Source: Pyrenochaeta sp. MPI-SDFR-AT-0127
Lineage: Eukaryota; Ascomycota; Dothideomycetes; Pleosporales; Cucurbitariaceae
Assembly: GCA_020747015.1 (NCBI GenBank)
Contig: JAGTJM010000010.1
Coordinates: 558,001-622,000, forward strand
Direction: 5' to 3'
DNA length: 64,000 nt
The notes beneath the pieces were generated by a model. That model saw nothing but the letters and a program-made list of their open reading frames with translations. It did not search any database and was not told the origin of the DNA. This document shows, piece by piece, positions 31,423-41,564 of this stretch; the first letter of the stretch is position 1, and each line of letters begins with the position of its first letter. Position numbers and translations under genes: made by a program.

Positions 31423-32929
31423 ATGAAGACCTTCACGATGCATCGCTTGTTGCCCACCGTCCTGTCCTTCTATTCTCTTCTCCCTTCATCTTTCGCTCAA
31501 ACATCAGGCACCTTTAATACTTTAACATTCAATGTCGCTGGTCTTCCAGCCATTCTCAACGACAATGCGGTTCCTGGCGACAAAACTTCCAACACTGCGC
31601 GCATAGGCCAGCTGTTCACTGCACACAATATCTCGCTCATTCATGTGCAGGAGGACTTCAACTATCATGCCACGCTTTATGCGAATGACAAACACCCGTA
31701 CAGAACGGCAACCAGTGGCGGCGTCCCCTTTGGGAGCGGCTTGAACTCTTTGAGTAATTTCGATTGGACCGGGTTTCAGAGGGTGAAGTGGGACACGTGC
31801 AGTAACACCGAGTAAGTAATGACGTATTGGGCAGGATGAAGGAGCCCTAGTGTTCCAATGCTAACAATCATTTCCCATTGTAGTAGTGCAGACTGTCTGA
31901 CTCCTAAGGGCTTCACCTTCATGCGCGTCAAGTTTGGAGAGAATACATGGATTGACGCGTATAATCTACATGCTGATGCTGGGTAAGTCCTTTCCCAGTG
32001 CTTGAATGCACTAGAATCCATGTCGTCAAGGCGCAAAACTCAGTCCACGCTCATCATATGCTCACCTCAATTACAGAACCACAGCCGCTGATCTCGTAGC
32101 CCGAGCATCCAACCTCCGTCAAGTTTCAAATTATATCAAAACCTACTCAATTGGAAACCCTGTAATCGTCTTTGGTGATTCAAATACGCGCTACACACGT
32201 GCCAGCGACATTCCTGCCATTTTCAGCACCGACAATGGTATGACAGATGCTTGGGTCCAGCTCGTACGTGCGGGCGTAGCTCCCGTTGGCGGTTCGGATG
32301 CGTTGGTTTGCGAGAACCCTTCCACGGTCACCACCTGTGAGACTGTTGATAAAGTCTGGTACCGTGGATCTCCTGCTGTTAGCCTGCAGGCTACGAAGTT
32401 CCAGTACGCTGGAAATATGTTCTTGCAGGAGAATGGGGATATTTTGAGCGATCACAACCCTGTGCTTGTTGATTTCTCGTGGAGCTCGAGTGCCCAGTTG
32501 AGGGCTGGCGCAGTATTTGGCGGAGAGTATGGGACATGGTATAATGATTTGGGTACTGTGGCCAGCCTGGGAAGCGCACAGGTCTCCTCAGTCACTCTAC
32601 GTGGTGCAAGCCGGTTAGATGCTATCTCGCTGACGCTTTCATCTGGCCAAACGTTGTCACACGGTGGAACTGGTGGTACAGCAACGACGTTGTCCTTGAA
32701 CTCAGGTGAGAGGCTTGTAGGCGCGACGTTGTGCTCTGGCGAGAAGGATGGAATGACCAGGATTTTCTACGCTCAACTACGGACGAGTGCGGGAAGGAGC
32801 ATCAGTTCCGGTACCAAGACTAGTGTTTGTGTCGAGCGGGCTGTGGAAGCAGGCTGGGGAATTGTTGGAGCATTGGGTCGGTCAGGAACTGAGGTCGATC
32901 AATTGGGGTTCGTTTTTGGGAAGGCCTAG
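31423..32929 (+). CDS. Secreted endonuclease/exonuclease/phosphatase-fold protein with jacalin-like domain
   Basis: Predicted secreted protein of 446 residues. Exons 31423-31811, 31884-31982 and 32077-32929 join in phase (introns with GTAAGT donors, TTGTAG and TTACAG acceptors). Residues 1-25 are a signal peptide. The DNase I-like/inositol-phosphatase fold shows FNVAG, the metal-binding Glu in VQEDF, YNLHADAG, the GDSNTRY active-site block and the closing SDHNPVL. The last 130 residues or so (from AGAVFGGEYGTWYND) resemble a jacalin-like beta-prism lectin domain with TLRGASRLDAISLTL and SGEKDG. The likely activity is phosphodiester or phosphomonoester cleavage outside the cell, targeted by sugar binding; this combination is inference from domains. 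Confidence 0.9.
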
Positions 32930-33692
32930 GCGGGTGGAAGGGTTCTGAAACTAATTTATGGAGTACATGACATAATTGGCGCTGTCGTAAGAGCGCAGCT
33001 TAATGAAATTTACCGTCGCAAAGGCGATCCTAAACGTGTGTAAAGAAGACGAGGCCGTTGAAGATGCAATGCATTTAGTGAACGGGGATAAGGCGGATAA
33101 GCGCCGCACATTGTCAGCCAGTGGTGGAGTTCCGCAAGTTGGCGACAAGCATCGGCTGAACTTAAGCAACGCATCGTTCCGGTAAGGATAGCGTAGAGCC
33201 ATCACATATTTGCGCTTACGAAAATGCAACACTCAATTCTAATCAACAGAGCGCCTATGCTCGTATACACTACACCATGCTACATTAGTACTATAGCCTT
33301 GCTCTTTGTTTCGTATTCCACCTGGGCGTAATGGCGTTGGGCTTTGTTAACTCCAGTAACAACATCAGCTGGCTGACGAGTCAATACTCTTGAGTTCTAC
33401 GAACGTGCAAGAGAGATGTCTGTTTGTAGTATGCGATCGTTCTCGCTTATCTAGGTTATCATCAGTGTGAAGTTTACCAAGGCAATTTTAGGACGAGAAT
33501 GGTCGAAATCAAGGACTTTAGCGGACATAATCTTGCGCAAAGGGGAGTATAAATTGAAGCATGAAGACTGCTGAATATCTTATTCATTTCACTTACCACT
33601 CAAACAAACTCCCTAGGTCATTAATAACCACAACGACATTACAGCCTCTGAACTCAAGAATTACATACATACTACCAACCCTACACTCTATC
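32930..33692. other. Intergenic, promoter of SDR gene
   Basis: Opposing short frames at 32951-33232 and 33003-33185 show nothing recognisable. The 5' leader of the SDR begins after the TATA box at 33548. Confidence 0.5.
33548..33554 (+). promoter_or_regulatory. TATA box of SDR gene
   Basis: TATAAAT, 145 bp before the chosen SDR start at 33693. Confidence 0.4.
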
Positions 33693-34724
33693 ATGTCGGC
33701 TGATTCTCTTTCCAATGTGTCCCGTTACACAGAATCTCACAAGAATCCTCAAGGCCCCGGCGATGCCCGTCCAACTGCTCTCCAAATTGTGAAGGACAAC
33801 AATGTCTTCGGTAGACTCGAAGGAAAAACTGCCTTGATTACAGGAACATCATCTGGCATCGGTATTGAGACCGCTCGGGCTCTCAAAGCAACTGGTATGC
33901 GCGTTTTTGGGGCTGTTCGTAACATCAAGAAGGCTACAGAAGCTCTGAAAGATGACCTGGAGCCTGGACGTCTGGAACTGTTAGAGCTGGATATGAACTC
34001 ACTCGATAGCGTGCGAGCTTGTGCAAAGGAGCTCCTTTCGAGGACTGACAAGCTTCACATCTTTGTTTCCAACGCCGGAATCATGATGACGCCGGAGGGA
34101 CAGACAGCGGATGGCTTTGAACTTCAATTCGGCACCAATCACCTTGCCCACTTCCTCTTGTTTCAGCTTGTCAAGCCCACTCTTCTCGCCTCCGCAACTG
34201 AAGATTTTGCATCTCGCGTCATCGCCCTGTCGTCTGTCGGCCACCGTCAGGGAGAGATCAACTTTGAGAACATCAATTGGCATGGCGAATACGATCCCGT
34301 AGCCACTTACGCTCAGTCTAAACTCGCAGCTATCTATATGGCCAACGAGATTGAGCGACGTTACTCTCCTCAGCATCTCCATGCCTGGTCCGTCATGCCC
34401 GGCGGTATCTGGTCTGGGTTGCAAGCAAATCTTCCCGAAGCCGTGAAGGAGATGTGGAAAGGCGATGCTGAGTTTCAGAAGGCATGGAAGAGTGCAGAGC
34501 AAGGCGCAGCTACGACTGTCTGGGCAGCCATCGGGAAGGAACTAGAGGGTATGGGTGGAAGATATTTGGAGGACTGTGCGATTGCAGAGCCTGCACCTGC
34601 ACCAACGGGGAGTATCACTGATCTGGGTTTTCCAGGGTATGCGGCGTATGCTTACGACGAGAAGAAGGCTGGGAGGCTATGGGAGGTTAGTTGTGAAATG
34701 GTAGGCGTGAAGGATCAAGAGTGA
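33693..34724 (+). CDS. Short-chain dehydrogenase (retinol dehydrogenase/WWOX-like)
   Basis: Classical SDR of 343 residues, single exon. It shows the cofactor motif TGTSSGIG, NAG (VSNAGIM), the conserved NHLAHF block that marks the RDH/WWOX-like subgroup, the catalytic Ser in ALSSVGHRQG and YAQSK. I chose the ATG at 33693 (MSADSLSNV). The frame is open to an ATG at 33561, but the extra 44 codons look like untranslated leader and begin only just after the TATA box. Substrates in this group are lipophilic alcohols and ketones; the specific one is unknown. Codon use and lack of introns are unremarkable. Confidence 0.9.
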   Translation: MSADSLSNVSRYTESHKNPQGPGDARPTALQIVKDNNVFGRLEGKTALITGTSSGIGIETARALKATGMRVFGAVRNIKKATEALKDDLEPGRLELLELDMNSLDSVRACAKELLSRTDKLHIFVSNAGIMMTPEGQTADGFELQFGTNHLAHFLLFQLVKPTLLASATEDFASRVIALSSVGHRQGEINFENINWHGEYDPVATYAQSKLAAIYMANEIERRYSPQHLHAWSVMPGGIWSGLQANLPEAVKEMWKGDAEFQKAWKSAEQGAATTVWAAIGKELEGMGGRYLEDCAIAEPAPAPTGSITDLGFPGYAAYAYDEKKAGRLWEVSCEMVGVKDQE

Positions 34725-34987
34725 GAAGGTGACAGTTAGGTCCTAATCGACTTCCGGGCGTTGTCATTGTGTTTTTGTGATAGACTATTCTTGAATGCTT
34801 TTCACAGCGATATAGATACAATAGTAGTAGAAACCCCTCCCCTCTTAATATTACAAAACCAAATACAAGAAATGTCACCAACTCATCGCGCCTCATCCGC
34901 CTCAGACACCAACTGCGATGTCTGTATGCGTCATTAATTCAAGTACTGTCGTTCGGACTGTTGGAATAGCCCTTCACAAGTGTCGGT

Positions 34988-35662
34988 TCAAGCATAGAGC
35001 CAGTACTGCGCTTCATACTCCACAGTAACGACCTCTCCAGCTTGTCGCCCCTCACAAGATTTAGGTGCGAGGCCACCGACGGTGTTTAGACGGTAAATCT
35101 GCTTGACTACACTCGTACTCCCAGCCTGTGCCTCCAATCTCAACCACTTAATATTGGCACTAGGCTGTGGGGCAAGGGCTTCCTCAGCCTTCTTGGTACG
35201 TGTGTTACCGAGGCCGATGATGTCGAAGTCTGGCGTCGTGCTGTCAAAGAAGAAATGTGATCCAATGGCAGGTGATTCTTCGATAAAACCCAGAGAGGGT
35301 GTATCAGCGCTTGGGTTGTTCGAAAGTGCGCAAGAGGCGTTGAAGAGTTGAGCTACAGCACCAATGGCAGTTGGTGCGAGCGTGATATCAGCGCCACAAG
35401 TGTAATTCTGTGTGCCCTCGCCGAGAGCGATGAGCACGAGTGAAAGGTCGGCAGCTGGTGGTGTCAGGGCGTTTGCTGGTTGTGCAACGCCAGAAAGATC
35501 ACAAGAAGGTGCTTCGGGATTTGTAGTATTGGTAGTGTCATTTTGGCGGCCTCTGATCGGTCGTGGAAGACGTAGTGGAGGACCTCGAGGAGGACCTTGG
35601 GGAGCCGCGAGCGCGAGTGGAAGCAGCGCGATGGCTGTGAACAGGAGGGAAGCGTGCACCAT
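34988..35662 (-). CDS. Secreted DUF3455 family protein
   Basis: Predicted secreted protein of 224 residues, single exon. Residues 1-19 form a signal peptide (ending ALAAPQ), followed by a Pro/Arg/Gly-rich stretch that may include a dibasic processing site. The remainder has the DUF3455 pattern: a YTC motif after ALGEGTQ, a His within IGSHFFFD, WLRLEAQAGS, the IYRLNTVGGLAP block, a Cys in KSCEGR and the closing YEAQYWLY. Four cysteines are present in the mature part. The family has no established activity. The gene is convergent with the SDR; the two stops are 263 bp apart. Confidence 0.85.
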   Translation of the reverse strand: MVHASLLFTAIALLPLALAAPQGPPRGPPLRLPRPIRGRQNDTTNTTNPEAPSCDLSGVAQPANALTPPAADLSLVLIALGEGTQNYTCGADITLAPTAIGAVAQLFNASCALSNNPSADTPSLGFIEESPAIGSHFFFDSTTPDFDIIGLGNTRTKKAEEALAPQPSANIKWLRLEAQAGSTSVVKQIYRLNTVGGLAPKSCEGRQAGEVVTVEYEAQYWLYA

Positions 35663-37148
35663 AGTTATCCTTGTGTCGAAGAAGATAGCTCTAAAGAAAT
35701 GGTAAAACAGAAGGGATTGGACGAAGAAATAAGTATTTAACGAACAAAGAGCTACCAGAGCCCGGAGAAGTGAATTTTGAGAAAACTGAAAAGGAAGGAA
35801 GTAATAGTAAAGAGCTCGTGCGTCCTATAGTTCAACTTTGATGAGGAAGTCCAGACCATATATGTACTTTTCAATACTTCTCTTGAAGTAATTGTGGCTT
35901 TGGTCGAACATGGATATAGATTGCATGCAGCCCAACCCAGAAGGATTTCATTCCAAAACAAACCATATGTCCCCTACATGGTAGCAAATGTTTCGTAAGG
36001 GCCAGGGTAGATCGGTTCACATACTAACAGATGTAGTTCCTGTGTTGGAGGATGAGAGTACCCGTTTCGAGTAAAGATATTGAGTTGCTAGGTAGGCAGA
36101 GCAGTTGAAACGTTCATCCAGCCGCCAGGATAAAAGCATGGCAGCCGTCTGCCAGGGTGGCACAGACGCCATCGTCCCGCGTCTTGTCGATAGCGTGCGA
36201 AAGCTTAGGTCTCGTCTTGCTGCAGGAAGGTGGCGTAGAGGTACATGGCTTTTCCTCCATGGTAGTAATGGCACTAGGTTGCTCGTGGTGTTGGTCGAGG
36301 CCTCTGCAACACTCACTAGAACTGAAATGCTCGACATGCACACGTACAGGTTGGGCGCATCGCAAGAGACCTTGGTTCAAGTGATTGCTCTTTCCGGAAA
36401 GTCTTTCAAGTAGGGTGGTTAGCCTTCAGGTTGAAACGGTACCTGCAGAACTTGTTGCAAATGATGAAACGCGGCGTTGCTTACAGGCGGGAGCGCGGGA
36501 AACAGACGAATTCTTGCACGACAACATTGAAACAATCACAACTACGGCCTGATTACCTGTGAGGTGTCAAGGACGATGATGATTCTTTTGCCATGGCCAT
36601 GGTTCATATGTCCCGTTCCTGGCCTGGTACCAATGGAAGTCCACGCAGGGTCTCAAACGCGAACGTAACGTTACTCAGGCACAAGACGGTATTTTGCATT
36701 AGTGTGAGGCCATAAGGAAAACCCACATTTGCCAATATGCTAGCGGGTGATAGTTTCTTATTTGGCCGCTTCGGGAGATGATTTCGGGGGAACAAACGGT
36801 GTTTCTGCTTGCTACTGAGTCGGGGCAAATGTGAATTACGGTTGTACGGCTCTACGGCCTCTAGGCGGCTGCACGCGGATCCATTCCAGAGGCCATACTG
36901 CTCTGAACACGAGAGACAGCCTGCTTACTGAAGAAACCGGAGGATCGCACTGTGTACCATCCGAAGGTCTAGTGGATGGCGTTGGTCGGACCGTATTCCG
37001 CTGGGCCGGATGCGGCTAGCACCACTTTTCCTCCTTAACTCCGCCCCCAACTACACGCGTTGCGGCACGCCTCGACTCCCAATATTGTTGCGGGGAAATC
37101 CCGGATTGCATGGAATGATATGCTCTTCCTCTATCACGAAGTGCCATC
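35663..37148. other. Intergenic upstream of the ankyrin gene
   Basis: About 1.5 kb between divergent genes. Overlapping frames of 75-108 codons around 36017-36413 on both strands and one at 36604-36828 have no recognisable domains. I call no gene here. Confidence 0.5.
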
Positions 37149-40100
37149 ATGGAGAGAAAGGTCACTTTGAAAGAGCTTATTCACAATGCAGGCGTCACAT
37201 CTGTCGACAATCGCCAGCCTTGTTTGCCTGCGCCTACGCAGCCGGCCATCACTGCTAGTGAAGAAGACCATACACAAGCCCGAAATGTTTTACTAGATCG
37301 AAGAGCCAAGAATCTAGAGAGCAAAGGTGTACTAAAAACCATCTTCAGAAGCTCGAAAGACAAGGGGAAATTACACGAATTGGGCCAAGTTTCGCAGGAG
37401 GAGCTCGATGAGGCCTTGTCCGATGTCATCCGCAGCCCAACAACCGGCCCTGGCATCATTCAAGCATTCATCAGCCTAGGTGCAAAGGTGAACATCATCG
37501 AGACACCCGAGAAGAAGAAGAAATTAGGTAACCAGGCAAATGTCAGTTTGCGTCGTCGAAGCACCGTACTTCAACAAGCTGCCACCCTCCGCAGGGCAGA
37601 TTCTGTGAACCTGCTCGCCAGCTCTGGAGCTGATCAGACTACTTTGGATGAAGGCCTGAAAGCTGCACTTGTTGCAAACGACCAAGCATGCATTCAAGAG
37701 CTCTTGCGCCATGGAGCCGACCTCAACAAATTTCCGAATTCACTGGCGACTGCTGTGCGATCGAACGATCAGAACTATGTTCGGTTGCTACTAAGAGCTC
37801 CAAAACCTCTCCGCCCTGAAATCATCTCATCTTGCCTTCCAGCTGCAGTCCAGCAGATGTCCGACGCTACCATATCCCTATTGATAGCATACGGCGCCGA
37901 TCCAAATTTTGATTCATCAAGCGCTTTAAACCTCGCTATCGGAAAACAAGAGTACAGGATGGCTGTTGCTTTGTGTTCAGGACCAATACCATTGGCCCAG
38001 CCAACATTGCAACGATTACTAGACACAACTATGAGGCTACCAACCCGTCAGGCAACACTCCAGTTCCTTCAGCTTCTCTTCTGCTGCGGCCTGCCACCTA
38101 ATAGTATCGGGCTGTCCGATCTACTCATCTGTACTGCGAGGAATGATGACACAGCTGGCTCTAAAATGATGCTCAGCTACAACGTGTCTACTGCGACCAA
38201 CGAGGCCGAGTGTCTTCGGGCTGCCTTGGAGAATTCAAATTGGGCGTTGGCGGAGTCAATTTTGCTGACTCCAATTTCGTCTCAACATGCATCGGCCGCG
38301 TTGGCTGTCTTACCATCAAACGCACCACAGGCAGATAGGTTTCGCATCGTCCAAGCCCTAGTACAAAAAGGTGCAACAGGCCCATCACTTGGTCGATGGC
38401 TTTCACAAGCAGTCAAGGAAGGAGACACTGCGATGATCCAGCTTCTCCTCGGCGCCGGAGCACCGGTTGCCTCCAATCAAAACAGCCCCCTTCATCTTGC
38501 GATCACAAGAAAAGATTCTAAGAGTCTTCGGTTATTGCTAAATGCTCGCCCATCTCCGGAGGACTTGGCAAAAGCTTTTCCTCTCTTACGCACTGGGTAC
38601 ATTTCGTCCGAGCGACTTGAGACCTCGCGTTTGTTACTTGAGCACGGTGCACATGGTCCAGAAGTCGATCAGGCTCTCATTGATGCGATTGCGGAGAAAT
38701 CCTCTGCAAGGGATGGGGCGCTAGTGACAGAACTAGTTCGAGGCGGTGCCGACGTCAATTATGACAATGGTAAAGCACTCTACCTAGCAGTTGCGCAAGC
38801 GGATATGTCTGTGGTTCGTTTACTCTGCAACACGAAACCAACTTCATTATCGACTTCATCAGCACTTCCCGCAGCATTTGACTCCAACGGCAACAGACAT
38901 GCAAAGACTTTAGACATCATTGACTTGCTACTATCAAACGGCATTGAAGAAGAACCTGCTCTTCAAAGCTTGCAACTTGCCATCAAAGGTGGTCCAGGCA
39001 ACATTGATATTGTGAAGCGTCTCATTACAGCAAGCACCAGCCTACTCAGCCCTGCGTTCGAGTATACTGTAGCCCTCGAAGACACAAAATCGAAAGCTCC
39101 GATTCTTGATGCACTCTTGAAGATGGGAGTACCCCAAGAAGCTCTTGACCAGGCGCTTGTTGCTGAGACTCAAAACGCCGTATCCACCAAAGACATTACC
39201 AGTACCAAGTTGCTATTGGGAAAGGGAGCTTCTGTGAGTTACAACGATGGCGAGGCATTGAGCGTTGCTGTGGGCTCAGGAAGCAGTTCGCTAACTGAAT
39301 TACTACTCAGTGGGAAGCACCAACCATCGCGATCTAGCGTAACGAAAGCCTTCCGCGCGTTGTTTGCCAACGACAGTATACTAGGAACGGCGAAGAAGCA
39401 CAAGAGTTTGCTCAAGATTACAAAGGAGCTTCTTGGTCGTGGAGTAGATCAACTTGCAATCGACTCAGCTTTGCGAGCTGTTCTCGCAAACATAGAAGAG
39501 GACCGCAACACTGAGTCTCTGATAGACATTCTTCTTGAGCATAAAGCAAATGTCAATGCAGCCGACGGAGCATGCTTCATTTTCGCGGCACAAAAGCACA
39601 ATCTCATCACGTTCGAAAAACTTTTGCTTCACCATCCAGCATTCAATATTATCATCCCAGCATTACTCAGTTCCAAAGTGTCCGAACAAGCAGTGGTTGC
39701 CTCAATAATGTCATGTCTAAAGCATGGATGTACATCTGACGAGCTGGAGATGAGTTCCCGTCGGACACCAGTGATCATTCTAGCGATGCAAGAATATCCT
39801 CGGTGTGAGGCTCTTGTCAAGCTCTTGCTTGATCATGGTTGTAACCCTGATACATCGACCCAAGACACATTCGATCAGTCAATAGGAGAAGAGACTGTCT
39901 CGGCGCTGCTATGGGCGTTGAACCAACCACAGAAAAGAATCTCAGATCCGGTCATCGCGGCGCTTCTGGAAGCCGGTGCATCCGTCACTAGAGCTTCTCC
40001 CGTGTCGGAAATAGCACCCGTTGTTCTCGCCGCCCGGGAGGGACGGCATGAAGTCATACAGGCACTATTAGAGCGGGGTTCGGACGTTTCTGTCCGCGAC

Positions 40101-41273
40101 AAATGGAACCGTTCTGCTCTGTTCTACGCTAGCAGTGCCTCGACCGCATCAACGATTCAAACACTGGCGCCACATGCCCTAAAGAACGACGGCAGTCTCC
40201 ATGAGGCAGCAAGGTGTTTGCAGCTTGATACAGCCGCACTTTTGATCAAGTATGGTCATGACCCAAATTTCCCTTCACGACTTCATAATGGCAGAAATGC
40301 CTTGGGCGAGCTATGCCTCAATGCACATATCATCAGTGGAAGTCAGCGTTCAAAAGTCCGGCAACTGATCACTCTCCTCCTTGAACATGGAGCAAAACCC
40401 AAGTTCAAGGCGCGCAACGAGAAGTCCGCCGTTGTGCTTGCGCTAGATAATCCCTACAGCGCTCTTGAGATAAGTGAGGCTCTCCTAGACACCGAAGTCT
40501 GGGAAGACTTGAACGATGAGAAGCACATGTTCCGCGACACTTCGGGGCTGTGGTACTCACCTCTCAAATATGTCGAACTCGTCCCGTCTCCAAGCCGCGC
40601 TCCCTGCAAGCAAGGGCTGCTCGAGCTCCTCCAGGACAAAGGGTGCGAGCCAAAGTACTATTCCGACACAGCTTTGCAGCCAGTCGGAGCGATTGGCATG
40701 CCCAAACCCATAGCGCGACTCGTCGACCAACAAAGAGAGCACGAACTCACTCTACGCCATGAAAGAGATAGACACGAACATACCCGTACCCTGGAAGAAA
40801 CGACCCATCGCGACCTCCTCCGCCGCAAACGCGAATCCCAAGACGCTGAACTCGCCGCCCAAACCGCCGCACAAGCACACTGGCAAACCCTCGAGCAGCA
40901 GAAACATGAATTTGAAATTCAGCGCGTCCGCTCAGCAGAGCGTATGAAGAGGTCTGAGAAGGTTGCGTGGCATAATCTCATCATGGAGCAGGAGCGCGAT
41001 GCATCAGCTAGGCGACAGTCGGCAGATGATCGCAAGGCAAGCGCGACCATGGCAGCGGAGGCGAAGATGATTGAGCAGCGGAAAGGTGAAATTGAGCATA
41101 GAGCTGGGGTGGAGAAACGGATGCTGAAGGAGAAGGAAGAGGTGTATGAACGGAATGTGGGCAGACAGAAGGAGGTTATGAAGAGGGCGGACGAGAGCGC
41201 GCAATTGCATGCCAGACTGAGACAGGATAGGCCGATGATCGAAGGCGCGCCGCAGTGGGGGAGTGTGGATTAG
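37149..41273 (+). CDS. Large ankyrin-repeat protein with C-terminal coiled coil
   Basis: Uninterrupted frame of 1374 residues, very long for a fungal gene without introns. From about residue 50 to 1120 there are many degenerate ankyrin repeats, recognisable by LL..GA..N and by paired short helices, for example LLASSGAD, ELLRHGADLN, LLLGAGAPV, LVRGGADVN, LLLDHGCNPD, LLERGSDVS and LLLEHGAKP. Many repeats follow a longer pattern in which the second half compares a neighbouring 'AL..AV' helix. Residues about 1180-1360 are a charged helix rich in Glu, Arg, Lys and Gln, likely a coiled coil. There is no signal or membrane segment. It is probably a scaffold; the partner is unknown. It is convergent with the dynactin gene, 291 bp between stops. 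Confidence 0.88.
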   Translation: MERKVTLKELIHNAGVTSVDNRQPCLPAPTQPAITASEEDHTQARNVLLDRRAKNLESKGVLKTIFRSSKDKGKLHELGQVSQEELDEALSDVIRSPTTGPGIIQAFISLGAKVNIIETPEKKKKLGNQANVSLRRRSTVLQQAATLRRADSVNLLASSGADQTTLDEGLKAALVANDQACIQELLRHGADLNKFPNSLATAVRSNDQNYVRLLLRAPKPLRPEIISSCLPAAVQQMSDATISLLIAYGADPNFDSSSALNLAIGKQEYRMAVALCSGPIPLAQPTLQRLLDTTMRLPTRQATLQFLQLLFCCGLPPNSIGLSDLLICTARNDDTAGSKMMLSYNVSTATNEAECLRAALENSNWALAESILLTPISSQHASAALAVLPSNAPQADRFRIVQALVQKGATGPSLGRWLSQAVKEGDTAMIQLLLGAGAPVASNQNSPLHLAITRKDSKSLRLLLNARPSPEDLAKAFPLLRTGYISSERLETSRLLLEHGAHGPEVDQALIDAIAEKSSARDGALVTELVRGGADVNYDNGKALYLAVAQADMSVVRLLCNTKPTSLSTSSALPAAFDSNGNRHAKTLDIIDLLLSNGIEEEPALQSLQLAIKGGPGNIDIVKRLITASTSLLSPAFEYTVALEDTKSKAPILDALLKMGVPQEALDQALVAETQNAVSTKDITSTKLLLGKGASVSYNDGEALSVAVGSGSSSLTELLLSGKHQPSRSSVTKAFRALFANDSILGTAKKHKSLLKITKELLGRGVDQLAIDSALRAVLANIEEDRNTESLIDILLEHKANVNAADGACFIFAAQKHNLITFEKLLLHHPAFNIIIPALLSSKVSEQAVVASIMSCLKHGCTSDELEMSSRRTPVIILAMQEYPRCEALVKLLLDHGCNPDTSTQDTFDQSIGEETVSALLWALNQPQKRISDPVIAALLEAGASVTRASPVSEIAPVVLAAREGRHEVIQALLERGSDVSVRDKWNRSALFYASSASTASTIQTLAPHALKNDGSLHEAARCLQLDTAALLIKYGHDPNFPSRLHNGRNALGELCLNAHIISGSQRSKVRQLITLLLEHGAKPKFKARNEKSAVVLALDNPYSALEISEALLDTEVWEDLNDEKHMFRDTSGLWYSPLKYVELVPSPSRAPCKQGLLELLQDKGCEPKYYSDTALQPVGAIGMPKPIARLVDQQREHELTLRHERDRHEHTRTLEETTHRDLLRRKRESQDAELAAQTAAQAHWQTLEQQKHEFEIQRVRSAERMKRSEKVAWHNLIMEQERDASARRQSADDRKASATMAAEAKMIEQRKGEIEHRAGVEKRMLKEKEEVYERNVGRQKEVMKRADESAQLHARLRQDRPMIEGAPQWGSVD

Positions 41274-41564
41274 TAGAAAAGTTTAGTTACATCTGTGATA
41301 ATGATAGAACGGCATTGTGATATCGGATCGCCAGGATACATCATGGCAGATTTAGGACATGGGCTTCAAAATTGCACATATTTGGTCACATAATATCGTG
41401 CTCTGAAGAATAATGTTCATTGAAAACTGCAAACGAATGCCGCTGGGGTATAGTGCGCAAAAGCCAAAAACGCCGAACCCATGCTGGAGCCTGAATGGCT
41501 TCGTGATGCAAAATCCAAATGACAAACGACCGCTACAGATGACAGCGCAGCACTGCAGCCATCT

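Noticed and set aside
36017..36413. Overlapping frames of 75 to 108 codons on both strands
   Set aside because: No recognised domain in any; mutual overlap suggests chance. A decayed gene cannot be excluded.
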